This document shows positions 8,212-17,604 of a stretch of 64,000 nucleotides of DNA, piece by piece; the first letter of the stretch is position 1; the number at the start of each line of letters is the position of its first letter. The notes beneath the pieces are model-generated. The model searched no databases. It was not told the DNA's origin and was given only the letters and a program-made list of their open reading frames with translations. Position numbers and translations under genes: made by a program. Origin of the DNA: Dokdonella sp. (GTDB taxonomy: Bacteria > Pseudomonadota > Gammaproteobacteria > Xanthomonadales > Rhodanobacteraceae); contig JANQAE010000001.1 of assembly GCA_024707225.1 (NCBI GenBank), forward strand, positions 1,857,387 through 1,921,386. Reading direction: 5' to 3'.

Positions 8212-11200
8212 GCCGCGCCGCCGACGTCCGGCGTCTCGCGTTCGAGCCGCTCGAGCTTGCGCGACAGCGCCTCGGGCGAGCGCGTGAACGGCGCCAGCAG
8301 CGCGTAGAACGACGGCACCACGTACAGCGACAGCACGGTCGAGAACGCGACGCCGAAGATCACGACGATGCCGATCGTCGAGCGGCTGGCCGAGCCGGGA
8401 CCGCCGGCGACGACCAGCGGCACCGCGCCGGCGATCGTCGCGACCGAGGTCATCAGGATCGGGCGCAGGCGCACCGCGGCCGATTCGGCGATCGCCTCGC
8501 CGACGCTGCGGCCCTCGTCGCGCAGCTGGTTGGCGAACTCGACGATCAGGATGCCGTTCTTGGCGGCCAGGCCGATTAGCATGACGATGCCGATCTGGCT
8601 GAACAGGTTCAGCGTGCCGCCGGTCAGCCACAGGCCGATCAGCGCGCCGAGCACCGCGAGCGGCACGGTCAGCATGATCACCAGCGGATGGATGAAGCTC
8701 TCGAACTGCGCGGCCAGCACCAGGTAGACGATCAGCAGCGCCAGCGCGAAGGTCAGGATCACCGCGCCGCCGGCCTTCCGGTACTCGCGGCTGTCGCCCT
8801 TGTAGTCGATCAGCGCGGTCGGCGGCAGCTCCTCGGCGGCGACCTGCTCGATCCAGGCCAGCGCCTCGCCGAGCGTCGCGCCGGGCGCGAGGCCGGCCGA
8901 CAGCGTGATCGCGCGCAGCCGGTTGAAGCGGTTGAACTGGCCCGGCTCGGCCAGCTCGCTCAGCGTCACCAGGTTGGCCAGCGGAATCAGCTCACCGCTG
9001 CGCTGCGAGCGCACGTAGAGGTTGTCGAGGTCGGCCGGCGCGGCGCGGTCGTCGCGGCGCGCCTGCAGCATGACCTCGTACTCCTCGCCGTCCTGCACGT
9101 AGGTGGTCACGCGGCGCGAGCCCATCATCGTCTCGAGCGTGCGGCCGATCTCCTGCGCCGAGACGCCGAGGTCGGCGGCGCGCGCGTGGTCGATCTCCAC
9201 GCGCAGCTGCGGCCGCGTCTCCTTGTAGTCCGAGTCGACCGCGAACAGGGCCGGGTTCTGCTCCATGCGCACCAACATGCGGTTGCGCCATTCGGCCAGC
9301 TCGGCGTAGTCGGGCCCGCCGAGCACGACGCGAACCGGCTGGCCGCCGCTGCGCACCAGGCCGGTGCGCACCTGCGGCAGCGCGCGCACGCCCGGCAGTG
9401 CGGTCAGGTCGCGGCGCAGGCGGTCGGCGACGTCGCTGGTCGTCTCGGTGCGTTCGCTCCACGGCTTCAGGAACACCGTGGCCTGGCCCGAATGCATCTC
9501 CTCGCTGGCCGACCAGCCGCCGGGCACGCGCGTGTTGACGCGCTCGATCGGGCCGTCGCCCTCGATCAGCGTCTGGAACGTGCGCTCGACCTGATGCACC
9601 TGCTCGACCGTGTAGTCGAACCCGGCACCTTCCGGACCGGTGATCTGCACCATGAACACGCCGCGGTCCTCGGTCGGCGCCAGCTCGGTCGGCACCACGC
9701 GCAGCAGCAGAGCGCTGGCGCCGAACGCGGCCAGCATGACGATGCCGAACAGCACCGGATGGCCGCTGGTGCGCTCGACCTGGCGGCGATAGGCCTGGGT
9801 CAGCCGGTCCAGCCGGCGGTTGACGAACGCGTTGAAGCCGCGCGGCTCGCGATGCGGACGCACCAGCTTGGACGACATCATCGGCGTCAGCGTCAGCGCG
9901 ACGAACGCCGACAAGGCGACCGCACCGGCCAGCGCGACCGACAGCTCGCGGAACAGGCGGCCGGTATTGCCCTCCATGAAGCCGACCGGCAGGAACACCG
10001 CGACCAGCACCGCGGTCGTCGCGATCACCGCGAAGGCGACCTGGCGCGTGCCGCGCCGGGCGGCGACCAGCGGCGGCTCGCCCAGATCGGCGCGGCGCTG
10101 GATGTTCTCGAGCACGACGATCGCATCGTCGACGACCAGGCCGATGCACAGCACCAGCGCGAGCAGGGTCAGCAGATTGATCGTGAAGCCGAACGCATAG
10201 AGCGCGATGAACGCCGAGATCAGGCAGACCGGCACCGTCACCGCCGGAATCACCGCCGAACGCAGGCTGCCGAGGAACAGGAAGATCACGACGACGACCA
10301 GCACGCCGGCCTCGATCAGCGTCGCGTAGACACGCTCGACGGCGGCCTCGATGAACAGCGTCGAATCGAACGCCGCGAAGATGTCGGTGCCGGGCGGCAG
10401 CGAATCCTGGATGCGCTCGGCCTCGGCACGCGCGGCGCGCGCGACGTCGAGGCTGTTCGCGGTGGAGGTCTTGACAATGCCGAGGCCGAGGTTCGGCTGG
10501 CCGTTGCTGCGCAGGTACGCGCGCCGCTCCTCGGAGGCGCGCTCGACCGTCGCCACGTCGCCGAGACGGACCAGATAGCCGTCCTCACCCTTGGCCAGCG
10601 TCAGCCGCGCGAAGTCCTCGGGCGCCTGATAGCTGCGCTGCACGCGCAGCGTGAAGTCGCGCGTGTCCGACTCGATGCGGCCGGCCGGCAGCTCGACGTT
10701 CTCGCGCAGCAGCGCGGTCTCCACGTCCGATACCGCCAGGCCGCGCGCGGCCAGCGCCTCGCGGTCGAGCCAGATCCGCATCGCGTAGCGCTGGCCGCCG
10801 GCCATCTGCACGCGCGCGACGCCGTCGAGCGCGGACAGGCGGTCGACGACGTAGCGGTCGGCGTAGTCGGTCAGCGCGAGCGCGTCCATGCGGTCCGAGC
10901 GCATGTTCAGCCAGAGGATCACCTCCGCATCGCTCTCGACCTTGGCGATCTGCGGCGGATCGGCCTCCTCGGGCATGCGGTCCTGGACGCGGCTGACCGC
11001 GTCGCGCACGTCGTTGGCGGCCGCCTCGATGTCGCGGCTCAGCGTGAACTCGATCGTCACGCTGGCGCGGCCGTTCTGACTGCGCGAGTCGATCGTGTCG
11101 ACGCCTTCGATGCCGGCCAGCGCGTCCTCGAGGATCTGCGTCACGCGCGTTTCCACGACCGCGGCCGAGGCGCCCGGATAGGTGACGTCGACCGAGACGA

Positions 11201-11330
11201 TCGGTGGATCGATCGCCGGCAGCTCGCGCAGCGTCAGGCGTGTGAATGCCATCGCGCCGAGCACGACCAGCAGCAGGCTGACGACCGTCGCGAAGACCGG
11301 CCGGCGAATCGACAGGTCCGACAGGCTCAT
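8208..11330 (-). CDS. RND efflux transporter, inner-membrane permease (HAE1/AcrB family)
   Basis: Proton-driven multidrug exporter subunit of 1040 residues, the usual AcrB length. It starts with the diagnostic N-terminus MSLSDLSIRRPVFATVV, followed by a periplasmic loop with YPGASAAVVE, TRVTQILEDALAGIEGV and the SRVQDRMP helix. The TM4 proton-relay aspartates appear in GLVVDDAIVVLENIQRR. The second half repeats the fold (SGHPVLFGIVMLAAF, then IGIVMLIGLAAKNGILIVEFANQLRDEG), and the C-terminal TM bundle ends in VVPSFYALLAPF. Sequence is closest in style to the MexK/VexD type rather than AcrB itself. The adaptor gene lies 49 bp upstream; no outer-membrane channel gene is present, so the pump presumably uses a TolC-like protein encoded elsewhere. 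The stop overlaps the start of the GNAT gene. Confidence 0.95.
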   Translation of the reverse strand: MSLSDLSIRRPVFATVVSLLLVVLGAMAFTRLTLRELPAIDPPIVSVDVTYPGASAAVVETRVTQILEDALAGIEGVDTIDSRSQNGRASVTIEFTLSRDIEAAANDVRDAVSRVQDRMPEEADPPQIAKVESDAEVILWLNMRSDRMDALALTDYADRYVVDRLSALDGVARVQMAGGQRYAMRIWLDREALAARGLAVSDVETALLRENVELPAGRIESDTRDFTLRVQRSYQAPEDFARLTLAKGEDGYLVRLGDVATVERASEERRAYLRSNGQPNLGLGIVKTSTANSLDVARAARAEAERIQDSLPPGTDIFAAFDSTLFIEAAVERVYATLIEAGVLVVVVIFLFLGSLRSAVIPAVTVPVCLISAFIALYAFGFTINLLTLLALVLCIGLVVDDAIVVLENIQRRADLGEPPLVAARRGTRQVAFAVIATTAVLVAVFLPVGFMEGNTGRLFRELSVALAGAVALSAFVALTLTPMMSSKLVRPHREPRGFNAFVNRRLDRLTQAYRRQVERTSGHPVLFGIVMLAAFGASALLLRVVPTELAPTEDRGVFMVQITGPEGAGFDYTVEQVHQVERTFQTLIEGDGPIERVNTRVPGGWSASEEMHSGQATVFLKPWSERTETTSDVADRLRRDLTALPGVRALPQVRTGLVRSGGQPVRVVLGGPDYAELAEWRNRMLVRMEQNPALFAVDSDYKETRPQLRVEIDHARAADLGVSAQEIGRTLETMMGSRRVTTYVQDGEEYEVMLQARRDDRAAPADLDNLYVRSQRSGELIPLANLVTLSELAEPGQFNRFNRLRAITLSAGLAPGATLGEALAWIEQVAAEELPPTALIDYKGDSREYRKAGGAVILTFALALLIVYLVLAAQFESFIHPLVIMLTVPLAVLGALIGLWLTGGTLNLFSQIGIVMLIGLAAKNGILIVEFANQLRDEGRSVGEAIAESAAVRLRPILMTSVATIAGAVPLVVAGGPGSASRSTIGIVVIFGVAFSTVLSLYVVPSFYALLAPFTRSPEALSRKLERLERETPDVGGAA

Positions 11331-11379
11331 CGCGCCACCCTGCGCTCGCCCGCGCGCGCGGCGCGCTGCGGCCGGCCGC

Positions 11380-12489
11380 TCATCGGCCGGTGCCTGCCGG
11401 CGCCGACGCAGCCGGCGCGGTACCAGCCGGCGCGGCCTCGGTGATGCGGGTGCCGTCGCGCAGCTTGACGGTGCCGTCGACGACGATGCGGTCGCCGTCG
11501 TCGAGGCCCTCGCGGATCTCGACGACGCCGCGGCGACGCGCGCCCGGCACCACCTTGACCTGGGCCACGCGCTGATCCTCGCCGACCTTGAACACGGAGG
11601 CCTCGGTGCCGACCTGGACCAGCGCGATCTCCGGCACCGCCAGCGCCTCGCGCTCGGGCCGCAGCACGCCGACCGTCAGCAGCATGCCGCCGCGTAGCGC
11701 GCCGTCGGGATTCGGGATCTGCGCGCGCACCTGGAACGCGCGCGTGACCGGATCGACGCGCGAATCGAGCGAGAGCACGCGGCCCTCGAAACTGCGCTCG
11801 GGAAATGCCGGACTGCGCGCGATCACGGTCTGGCCCGGCGTGATAGCGGCCAGATGGACCTCGGGCAGCGAGAAGTCGACTTTGACGACCGAGATGTCGT
11901 CGAGCGTCGTGATGACGTCGCCGGGCCGGACCAGCGCGCCGGGGCTGATCTGGCGCAGTCCGAGCACACCGGAGAACGGTGCGGTGACGACGCGGTCGGC
12001 GAGCTGCGCACGCAGCGCCTCGACGCGTGCGCTGTTGGAATCGCGCGTAGCCTGGGCGGTGTCGAACACCGCGCGCGAGATCGTGCCCTGGCGCACCAGG
12101 TCCTGCTGGCGCTCGAACTGGCGCGTCGCGTCGCGCGCGGTCGCCTGCGCCTCGGCAAGAGCGGCGACCTGCTGGCCCGAGGTCAGCTCGACCAGCACGT
12201 CGCCGGCAGCCACGGTCTGGCCGTCGCTGAAATTGACCTTACGCACGGTCTCGGTGATCTTGGCGGTCAGCGTGACCGACTCGTTGGCCTTGGCGGTGCC
12301 GAGCGCCTCGATCGTGTCGGTCCAGGCCTGCGGCTGCACGGCGACGGTGGTCACGGTGACCGGCGGCGGCGGCGCGCTCGCGACCTCGTCGCGGCGGCAG
12401 CCGCCGAGCGCGATCGCCGCGACGGCGCTCAGGCCGATCAGCAGGCGCGCGCCGGGCCGGCTCGGAGCTGCGCGGCGCGGCAGCGTCAT
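11380..12489 (-). CDS. RND pump periplasmic adaptor (membrane fusion protein), lipoprotein
   Basis: Periplasmic adaptor of the HlyD/AcrA class, 369 residues. The start at 12489 gives MTLPRRAAP, a hydrophobic stretch and the lipobox-like IALGGC, so the mature protein is probably anchored by a lipidated cysteine. Downstream come the lipoyl half-motifs flanking a coiled-coil hairpin (KVNFSDGQTVAAGDVLVEL; then a helix pair rich in A, Q, R; then VTAPFSGVLGLRQISPGALVRPGD), the beta-barrel (PEVHLAAITPGQTV) and a membrane-proximal domain. An ATG at 12555 is in frame but adds a region without signal character. It is the first gene of the operon with the RND permease (49 bp apart). The proline/alanine-rich tail after RITEAAP is atypical but short. 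Confidence 0.93.
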   Translation of the reverse strand: MTLPRRAAPSRPGARLLIGLSAVAAIALGGCRRDEVASAPPPPVTVTTVAVQPQAWTDTIEALGTAKANESVTLTAKITETVRKVNFSDGQTVAAGDVLVELTSGQQVAALAEAQATARDATRQFERQQDLVRQGTISRAVFDTAQATRDSNSARVEALRAQLADRVVTAPFSGVLGLRQISPGALVRPGDVITTLDDISVVKVDFSLPEVHLAAITPGQTVIARSPAFPERSFEGRVLSLDSRVDPVTRAFQVRAQIPNPDGALRGGMLLTVGVLRPEREALAVPEIALVQVGTEASVFKVGEDQRVAQVKVVPGARRRGVVEIREGLDDGDRIVVDGTVKLRDGTRITEAAPAGTAPAASAPAGTGR

Positions 12490-12768
12490 CGAAAACGGCG
12501 CGGCGCGGCGTGGCGAGGCGGCGGAGTCACGGCGGCAAGGGGGCGTAGCGGGCATCGAATCATCGAACCGGACGGAGAGCGGAGACGACCGGCCGCGGCA
12601 CGTCGACGGCACGGCCCGGCCCGATCGACGTGACGGCCGGTGCGCGCCGAGGAGCGGCGGCGACAGGCCGGGCATTATGCCGCGCCCTCGCGAGCGCCCG
12701 GAGCGCGTTCATGCAATGCAACGTAAAGATCGGACGCGCCGCGGCGCAGCATCGGCGCGCACCGCGCG

Positions 12769-13515
12769 TCAGCGCCGCGCGCGCAGCGCACGCACGTAGA
12801 CGGCCTTGGCGATGCCGCCGCCGATCGCGCGCTCCTCGATCTCGAACAGGCGCGTGGCCTGCACCAGATCGCGCAGCTTGCGGTAGCCGTAGTTGCGCGA
12901 GTCGAACTCCGGCGCCTGCTTGGCGATCGTGCTGCCGACCGCGCCGAGATTGGCCCAGCCGGTATCGTCCGAGGCGGCATCGGTCGCGTTGCGCAGCAGG
13001 TTCACGAGCCGCTGGTCCTGCTTGAGCTCGCGGTCGCTGCGCGGCGCGATCGCCGCCCCGTCCTCTTCCTTGCCGGTCAGGATCTCGCTGTAGATGAACT
13101 TGTCGCAGGCGGCGACGAACGGCTCGGGCGTCTTCTTCTCGCCGAAACCGTAGACGATCAGGCCCGACTCGCGGATGCGCGCGGCCAGCCGCGTGAAGTC
13201 GCTGTCGCTGGAGACCAGGCAGAAGCCGTCGAGACGGCCCGAGTACAGCAGATCCATCGCGTCGATGATCAGCGCCGAGTCGGTCGCGTTCTTGCCCTTG
13301 GTGTAGCCGAACTGCTGGATCGGCTGGATCGAATGGGTCAGCAGCGCGTCCTTCCAGCCCTTGAGCTGCGGACCGGTCCAGTCGCCGTAGGCACGCTTGA
13401 CGTGCGCGGTGCCGTATTTGGCGACCTCGGCGAGCAGACCCTCGGTGATGCCCGGCTGCGCGTTGTCGGCGTCGATCAGGACGGCCAGCCGCGGATTGCC
13501 GATCGCTTGCGCCAT
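12769..13515 (-). CDS. NYN-domain protein with C-terminal LOTUS-like region (DUF88/LabA type)
   Basis: Predicted PIN-like ribonuclease-fold protein of 248 residues. The NYN domain (residues about 9-150) shows the conserved acidic positions in RLAVLIDADNAQPG, NATDSALIIDAMDLLYSG and FCLVSSDSDFTRLA, the three aspartate-bearing strands of this family. The C-terminal part (about 170-245) has the features of an OST-HTH/LOTUS RNA-binding module: LRNATDAASDDTGWANLGAVGS, KQAPEFDSRNYGYRKLRDLV, then FEI. This domain pair is known in bacterial LabA/DUF88 proteins thought to act on RNA; the substrate is unknown. It is transcribed away from the small membrane protein gene at 13588, with 72 bp between the starts, and lies 279 bp upstream of the pump operon. 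Confidence 0.9.
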   Translation of the reverse strand: MAQAIGNPRLAVLIDADNAQPGITEGLLAEVAKYGTAHVKRAYGDWTGPQLKGWKDALLTHSIQPIQQFGYTKGKNATDSALIIDAMDLLYSGRLDGFCLVSSDSDFTRLAARIRESGLIVYGFGEKKTPEPFVAACDKFIYSEILTGKEEDGAAIAPRSDRELKQDQRLVNLLRNATDAASDDTGWANLGAVGSTIAKQAPEFDSRNYGYRKLRDLVQATRLFEIEERAIGGGIAKAVYVRALRARR

Positions 13516-13587
13516 GACGCTCCCTCAAGGACGTGGTGGGCCGCATCGTATACCCTGCCCGATGCCCGCGCCGAACCGGAGGCTTGG

Positions 13588-14247
13588 ATGGCCAGCGCCG
13601 CCGCACCCCGCGATCACGAATACCCCGGCCTGCTGGTCTCCAACCTGCTGGTACTGATCGTGGCGCTCTGGCAGGACTGGCCGGTGGCGATGCTGATCTG
13701 GCCGTTCTGGATGCAGAGCGTCGTGATCGGCGCGCTGCACGTGCAGCGCATGCTGGCGCTGCGCAATTTCAGCACCGAGGGTCTGAAGGCCAACGGTCGT
13801 CCGGTGCCGGAAACCGAGGCCGGCAAGCGCTCGACCGCGTGGTTCTTCGCGCTGCACTACGGACTGTTCCACGTCGGCTATCTGGCGTTCCTGTCCGGCA
13901 TGGCGCCGGTGCCGGCCGGCGAATGGCGCTGGGTGCTGATCGGCGGTGCGGCGTTCGCGATCGGCCAGGTGTTCGAGCAGCGCGCGGTGCTCGCGCGCGA
14001 CGCGCGCGGGCGGCCCAACCTCGGCTTCCTGATGTTCATGCCGTATCTGCGCGTGGTGCCGATGCACCTGGCGATTCTCGCCGGCGCCACTCAGACCGGC
14101 GGTTTTGCCCTGGTCTGCTTCGTCGCGCTCAAGACACTGGCCGACCTCGGCATGGCGCGCGCCGAGCGGCGCATCGAGGCCGGCGCGAACAAGAACGCTG
14201 AAAAGCGAACGGGCGCCGCAGCGCCCGTTCGTGAACCGGTCGACTAG
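13588..14247 (+). CDS. Small integral membrane protein (DUF6498-like)
   Basis: Hypothetical inner-membrane protein of 219 residues. The ATG at 13588 follows GGAG at 13578-13581. Hydrophobic segments are seen at YPGLLVSNLLVLIVALW, WPVAMLIWPFWMQSVVIGAL, WFFALHYGLFHVGYLAFLSG, WRWVLIGGAAFAIGQVF and MHLAILAGATQTGGFALVCF, giving about five to six membrane spans with conserved-looking W, H and R residues near the ends (HVQRMLALR, FMPYLRVVPMH). This arrangement matches what I know of DUF6498 proteins; no biochemical role is established for them. The last coding bases contain a GC-rich inverted repeat (14206-14231). Confidence 0.75.
   Translation: MASAAAPRDHEYPGLLVSNLLVLIVALWQDWPVAMLIWPFWMQSVVIGALHVQRMLALRNFSTEGLKANGRPVPETEAGKRSTAWFFALHYGLFHVGYLAFLSGMAPVPAGEWRWVLIGGAAFAIGQVFEQRAVLARDARGRPNLGFLMFMPYLRVVPMHLAILAGATQTGGFALVCFVALKTLADLGMARAERRIEAGANKNAEKRTGAAAPVREPVD
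14206..14231. terminator. Inverted repeat at the 3' end of the membrane-protein gene
   Basis: A perfect 11-bp stem (CGAACGGGCGC / GCGCCCGTTCG) with a 4-base loop lies inside the last codons, before the stop at 14247, and 50 bp from the stop of the convergent aldolase gene. There is no T-run, so terminator function is inferred from position between convergent genes only. Confidence 0.4.
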
Positions 14248-14281
14248 CCCGGCCGCGCGAAGCGGGCCGGACGCGCCGCGC

Positions 14282-15292
14282 TCAGGAGGCCTTCTTCCAC
14301 TGGCCGAGCGCGGCCAGACCGTTCTCGCGCGCACGCTGGGCGACGGTCTTCTGCGCGGCGGCGAAGTTCTTCGCCATGTCCTGGCCCCACAGCTTCAGCG
14401 CGGCCTGCTGCATCGCGCGGCCGTAGCTGAAGGACAGCGGCCACGGATGCGGACCGCTCTGGTTCATCGCGTTCAGGTGCGCGGTGGCGGCCTCGTCGCT
14501 CTGGCCGCCGGACAGGAACACGATGCCCGGCAGCGACGCCGGCACGCTGGCGCGCAGGCAGCGCACGGTCGCGTCGGCGACGTCGTCGACATCGGCCTGG
14601 TCCGGGCAGTCCTTGCCGGCGATGACCATGCTGGCCTTGAGGATCGTGCCCTCGAGCATGACGTTGTGCTCGTACAGCGAGCCGAACAGGCTGCGCAGCG
14701 TGGCCTCGGTGACCTCGTAGCACTCGTCGATGTCGTGGCTGCCGTCCATCAGCACTTCCGGCTCGACCATCGGCACGATGCCCGCTTCCTGGCACAGCGC
14801 CGCATAGCGCGCCAGCGCGTGGCAGTTGGCCTCGATGCAGGTGCCGCTGGGCGTGTTCTCGGCGATCGTGATGACCGCGCGCCACTTGGCGAACTTGGCG
14901 CCGAGCTTGGCGTACTCGTTGAGGCGGTCACGCAGGCCGTCCAGGCCCTCGGTGACCAGCTCGCCCGGATAGCCGGCCAGCGGGAACGGCCCCTTGTCGA
15001 CCTTGATCCCGGGCAGGATGCCGGCGTCGAGCATCAGCTTCGTGAACGGCACGCCGGCCTTGGTCGACTGGCGGATCGTCTCGTCGTACAGGATCGCGCC
15101 GGAGATGTGGTCGGACAGGCCGGGCGTCGTCAGCAGCATCTCGCGATAGGCGCGGCGGTTCTCCTCGGTGTTCGGCACGCCGACGCTGTCGAAGCGCTTC
15201 TTGATCGTGTTGTTCGATTCGTCGATGGCGATGATGCCCTTGCCCGGCGCGACCATCTGCTGGGCAATGCTCTCAAGCTGCTCGATACTCAT
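14282..15292 (-). CDS. Fructose-bisphosphate aldolase, class I
   Basis: Cytoplasmic glycolytic/gluconeogenic enzyme that cleaves fructose 1,6-bisphosphate to dihydroxyacetone phosphate and glyceraldehyde 3-phosphate by a Schiff base. It is 336 residues long and of the eukaryote-like class I type. It contains GKGIIAIDESNNTIKKRF near the N-terminus (active-site aspartate in AIDES), KWRAVITI with the substrate-binding lysine, VEPEVLMDGSH, and the Schiff-base lysine K219 in MLEGTILKASMV. The phosphate-binding LSGGQSDEAATAHLNAMN loop is also present. Class I aldolases of this type occur in many Xanthomonadales in place of the class II enzyme, which is background knowledge. Monocistronic by spacing: 168 bp from pepP and convergent with the gene on its left. 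Confidence 0.95.
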   Translation of the reverse strand: MSIEQLESIAQQMVAPGKGIIAIDESNNTIKKRFDSVGVPNTEENRRAYREMLLTTPGLSDHISGAILYDETIRQSTKAGVPFTKLMLDAGILPGIKVDKGPFPLAGYPGELVTEGLDGLRDRLNEYAKLGAKFAKWRAVITIAENTPSGTCIEANCHALARYAALCQEAGIVPMVEPEVLMDGSHDIDECYEVTEATLRSLFGSLYEHNVMLEGTILKASMVIAGKDCPDQADVDDVADATVRCLRASVPASLPGIVFLSGGQSDEAATAHLNAMNQSGPHPWPLSFSYGRAMQQAALKLWGQDMAKNFAAAQKTVAQRARENGLAALGQWKKAS

Positions 15293-15460
15293 GAACTGCT
15301 CCGCGAAACTGGTAGGGGACGCCGCAGCGGACCGCCGGGCGGATGGGAAGAGGGGCGCGGATTATAGGCCAGTTTCCGCGGCCCTGCTGCCGGGTGCAGC
15401 GGCCCGCCCCGGCGTCGGCAGAGCGTCGTGCTCGATGCGAGGCGAGGCGCCGCGCCGGCC

Positions 15461-16771
15461 TCAGCGGCCGGCCATCAGCGCCTCGATGGCGTCCGGATCG
15501 CTCGGCACGTCGGCGGTGATGACCTCCGGCGCGCCGCGCGTGACGACGACATCGTCCTCGATGCGGATGCCGATGCCGCGCCAGCGCGCCGGCACGCCCT
15601 TGAGGTCCGGCGCCACGTAGAGGCCCGGCTCGACCGTGACGACCATGCCGGGCTCCAGCTCGCGGTACTCGCCGTCGATGCGGTAGTCGCCGACGTCGTG
15701 CACGTCCAGGCCGAGCCAGTGCCCGGTCTTGTGCATGTAGAACCTGCGATAGCTCTCCTCGCGCAGGTTGCGCTCCAGATCGCCCTTGAGCAGGCCGAGC
15801 GCGATCAGGCCTTCGGTGATCGTGCGCACGGCCGCGTCGTGATAGGCAATGAACGAGCGGCCCGGGCGGACCTGGTCGATCGCGGCGCGCTGCGCGGCCA
15901 GCACGATGTCGTAGAGCGCGCGCTGCTCGGGCGAGTAGCGGCCGTTGACCGGAAACGTGCGCGTGATGTCCGAGGCGTAGCAGGCGTACTCGGCGCCGGC
16001 GTCGATCAGCAGCAGGTCGCCGTCGCGCAGCGGCGCGTTGTTGGCACGGTAGTGCAGCACGCAGGCGTTGTCGCCGCCGCCGACGATCGGCTCGTAGCTC
16101 GGCACCGCACCGTGACGGCGGAACGTGTGCAGCAACTCGGCCTCGATCTCGTGCTCGTTCATGCCGGGACGCACCGTGCGCATCGCGCGCACGTGGGCCT
16201 CGGCGGCGATCCGCGCGGAGCGGCGCATCACGCGCAGCTCGTCGCGCGACTTGTACAGGCGCAGGTCGTGCAGCAGGTGCGACAGCGCGACGAACTCGTG
16301 CGGCGGCCGCGCGCCCTGGCGGATCCGCTCGCGCACGCGGTTGACCCAGCCGATCAGCGTCAGATCGAAATCGGTGTCGCGGCCGAAGTGGTAGTAGACG
16401 CGCGAACGGCCCTCGATCATGCCGGGCAGGATCTCGTCGATGTCCTCGATCGGGAACGCATCGTCCATGCCCAGGTCGGCCAGCGCGCCTTCCTGGCCTG
16501 CACGCGGCCCGTCCCAGCGCTCGCGATCCGGGTCGCGCGGCCGGTTGAACAGGATCGTCTCGCCCTGTTCGCGCCCCGGGATCAGCGCCAGCACGGCCTC
16601 CGGCTCGCCGAAGCCGGTCAGGTACTGGAAGTCGCTGTCCTGCCGATACGGATAGTGCGCGTCGTTGTTGCGCACGCGCTCCGGCGCGGCCGGCACGATC
16701 ACGATCGCGTCGCGGCCGGCCATGCGCATCAGCTGCCGGCGGCGGCGGCGGTACTCGCGCGGGTCGATCAT
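15461..16771 (-). CDS. pepP: Xaa-Pro aminopeptidase P
   Basis: Dinuclear-metal aminopeptidase (M24B) that removes an N-terminal residue preceding proline, 436 residues. The N-terminal creatinase-like domain begins MIDPREYRRRRRQLMRM and contains NDAHYPYRQDSDFQYLTGF, the hallmark of bacterial PepP. The C-terminal pita-bread domain shows the metal ligands: D in LLIDAGAEY, D in SDITRTFP, H in MHKTGHWLGLDVHD, E in TVEPGLYV and E in GIRIEDDV. The ATG at 16771 lies 10 bp after the ygfB stop, matching the ygfB-pepP order of enterobacteria. In E. coli ubiH follows pepP, but here the next gene is an aldolase. Confidence 0.96.
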   Translation of the reverse strand: MIDPREYRRRRRQLMRMAGRDAIVIVPAAPERVRNNDAHYPYRQDSDFQYLTGFGEPEAVLALIPGREQGETILFNRPRDPDRERWDGPRAGQEGALADLGMDDAFPIEDIDEILPGMIEGRSRVYYHFGRDTDFDLTLIGWVNRVRERIRQGARPPHEFVALSHLLHDLRLYKSRDELRVMRRSARIAAEAHVRAMRTVRPGMNEHEIEAELLHTFRRHGAVPSYEPIVGGGDNACVLHYRANNAPLRDGDLLLIDAGAEYACYASDITRTFPVNGRYSPEQRALYDIVLAAQRAAIDQVRPGRSFIAYHDAAVRTITEGLIALGLLKGDLERNLREESYRRFYMHKTGHWLGLDVHDVGDYRIDGEYRELEPGMVVTVEPGLYVAPDLKGVPARWRGIGIRIEDDVVVTRGAPEVITADVPSDPDAIEALMAGR

Positions 16772-16781
16772 CGGCCGCGCC

Positions 16782-17326
16782 TCAGTGCAGACGCTTGGCG
16801 CGTGGTACGCGGGCGCCGGCCAGCTCGCGCTGCAGCAGCAGCACGCCGATGCGGACGAACTCCTGGACCTCGGCCAGTGCCGCCTCGTCCTCCTCGTCGC
16901 CGGCGTAGTCCAGCTGCGAGGCAGCGATGCCGGCGAAATCACGCAGGATCTCGTCGGCATCGTCGCTGAGCGCGCGCGAGTCGAGGCCGGCCAGACCGGC
17001 GCCGCCGAGAAAGCCGCGCACCAGGCGACCAGGGCCTCGGCACGCTCGGCCAGCGGCGCGTCCTCGTCGGGCAGCAGCGGCTGGAATCCGAAGTCCGGAT
17101 CGTCGAGCTGGCGCCGGCAATCCTCGTACAGCGTGCCGGCCAGCTGCGCCGGCAGCGTGCCCGGATCGTCCAGCTGCAGCGCCTGCAGCCATTCCTGCGA
17201 TCCGGCGCGGCCACCGGCGCACAGATAGCCGGTCAGCGAGCCGTGCAGCTCACCGGCGCCGATGCCGCTGCGCGCCTCGCGCAATGCACGATCGAGCTCG
17301 GCCAGAGTGGGAACGCTTTCGGTCAT
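16782..17326 (-). pseudogene. ygfB: UPF0149/YgfB family protein, one frame break
   Basis: YgfB-type helical protein of unknown biochemical role, encoded just upstream of pepP as in E. coli. The start at 17326 gives MTESVPTLAELDRALREAR and the family's conserved ELHGSLTGYLCAGG, WLQALQ and FGFQPLLPDED segments. After ALVAWC (near 17018) the frame is lost; the rest of the family sequence, GFLGGAGLAGL, LSDDADEILRDFAGIA and FVRIGVLLLQREL, continues in another frame to the stop at 16782. One missing C (TGC-CGC read as TGCGC) restores a normal protein of about 181 residues. The conservation on both sides makes a sequencing error more likely than true loss. Confidence 0.85.
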
Positions 17327-17604
17327 CGGACGGACCCGCAGGGATACCCGGCGAATCTTAACATCGCGCGTCGCGCCGGCCGGACGCGCGTCGCCGCCGC
17401 GGCGCACCGGTAGTCACCGCGATAGCGATTGCCTACACTCCGGCCGACGATGCCTGTCCATCCGCGGCTCGCTGCCGGTTGCGGCGGCGGTCGGGGCACG
17501 CCGGCGATGCCGGTTCGTGTGCGCATCGGTCGACCCGGCACGGAATCGAGCGCGGGACACGGGCGTTTTCGAGCGACGGACGGTTCCGGGGAGACACCAC
17601 GAGC

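Noticed and set aside
8688-11444. A 918-codon plus-strand open frame opposite the RND permease
   Set aside because: Rich in Arg, Gln, His and Ala with no domain pattern, fully antisense to an obvious 1040-residue transporter.
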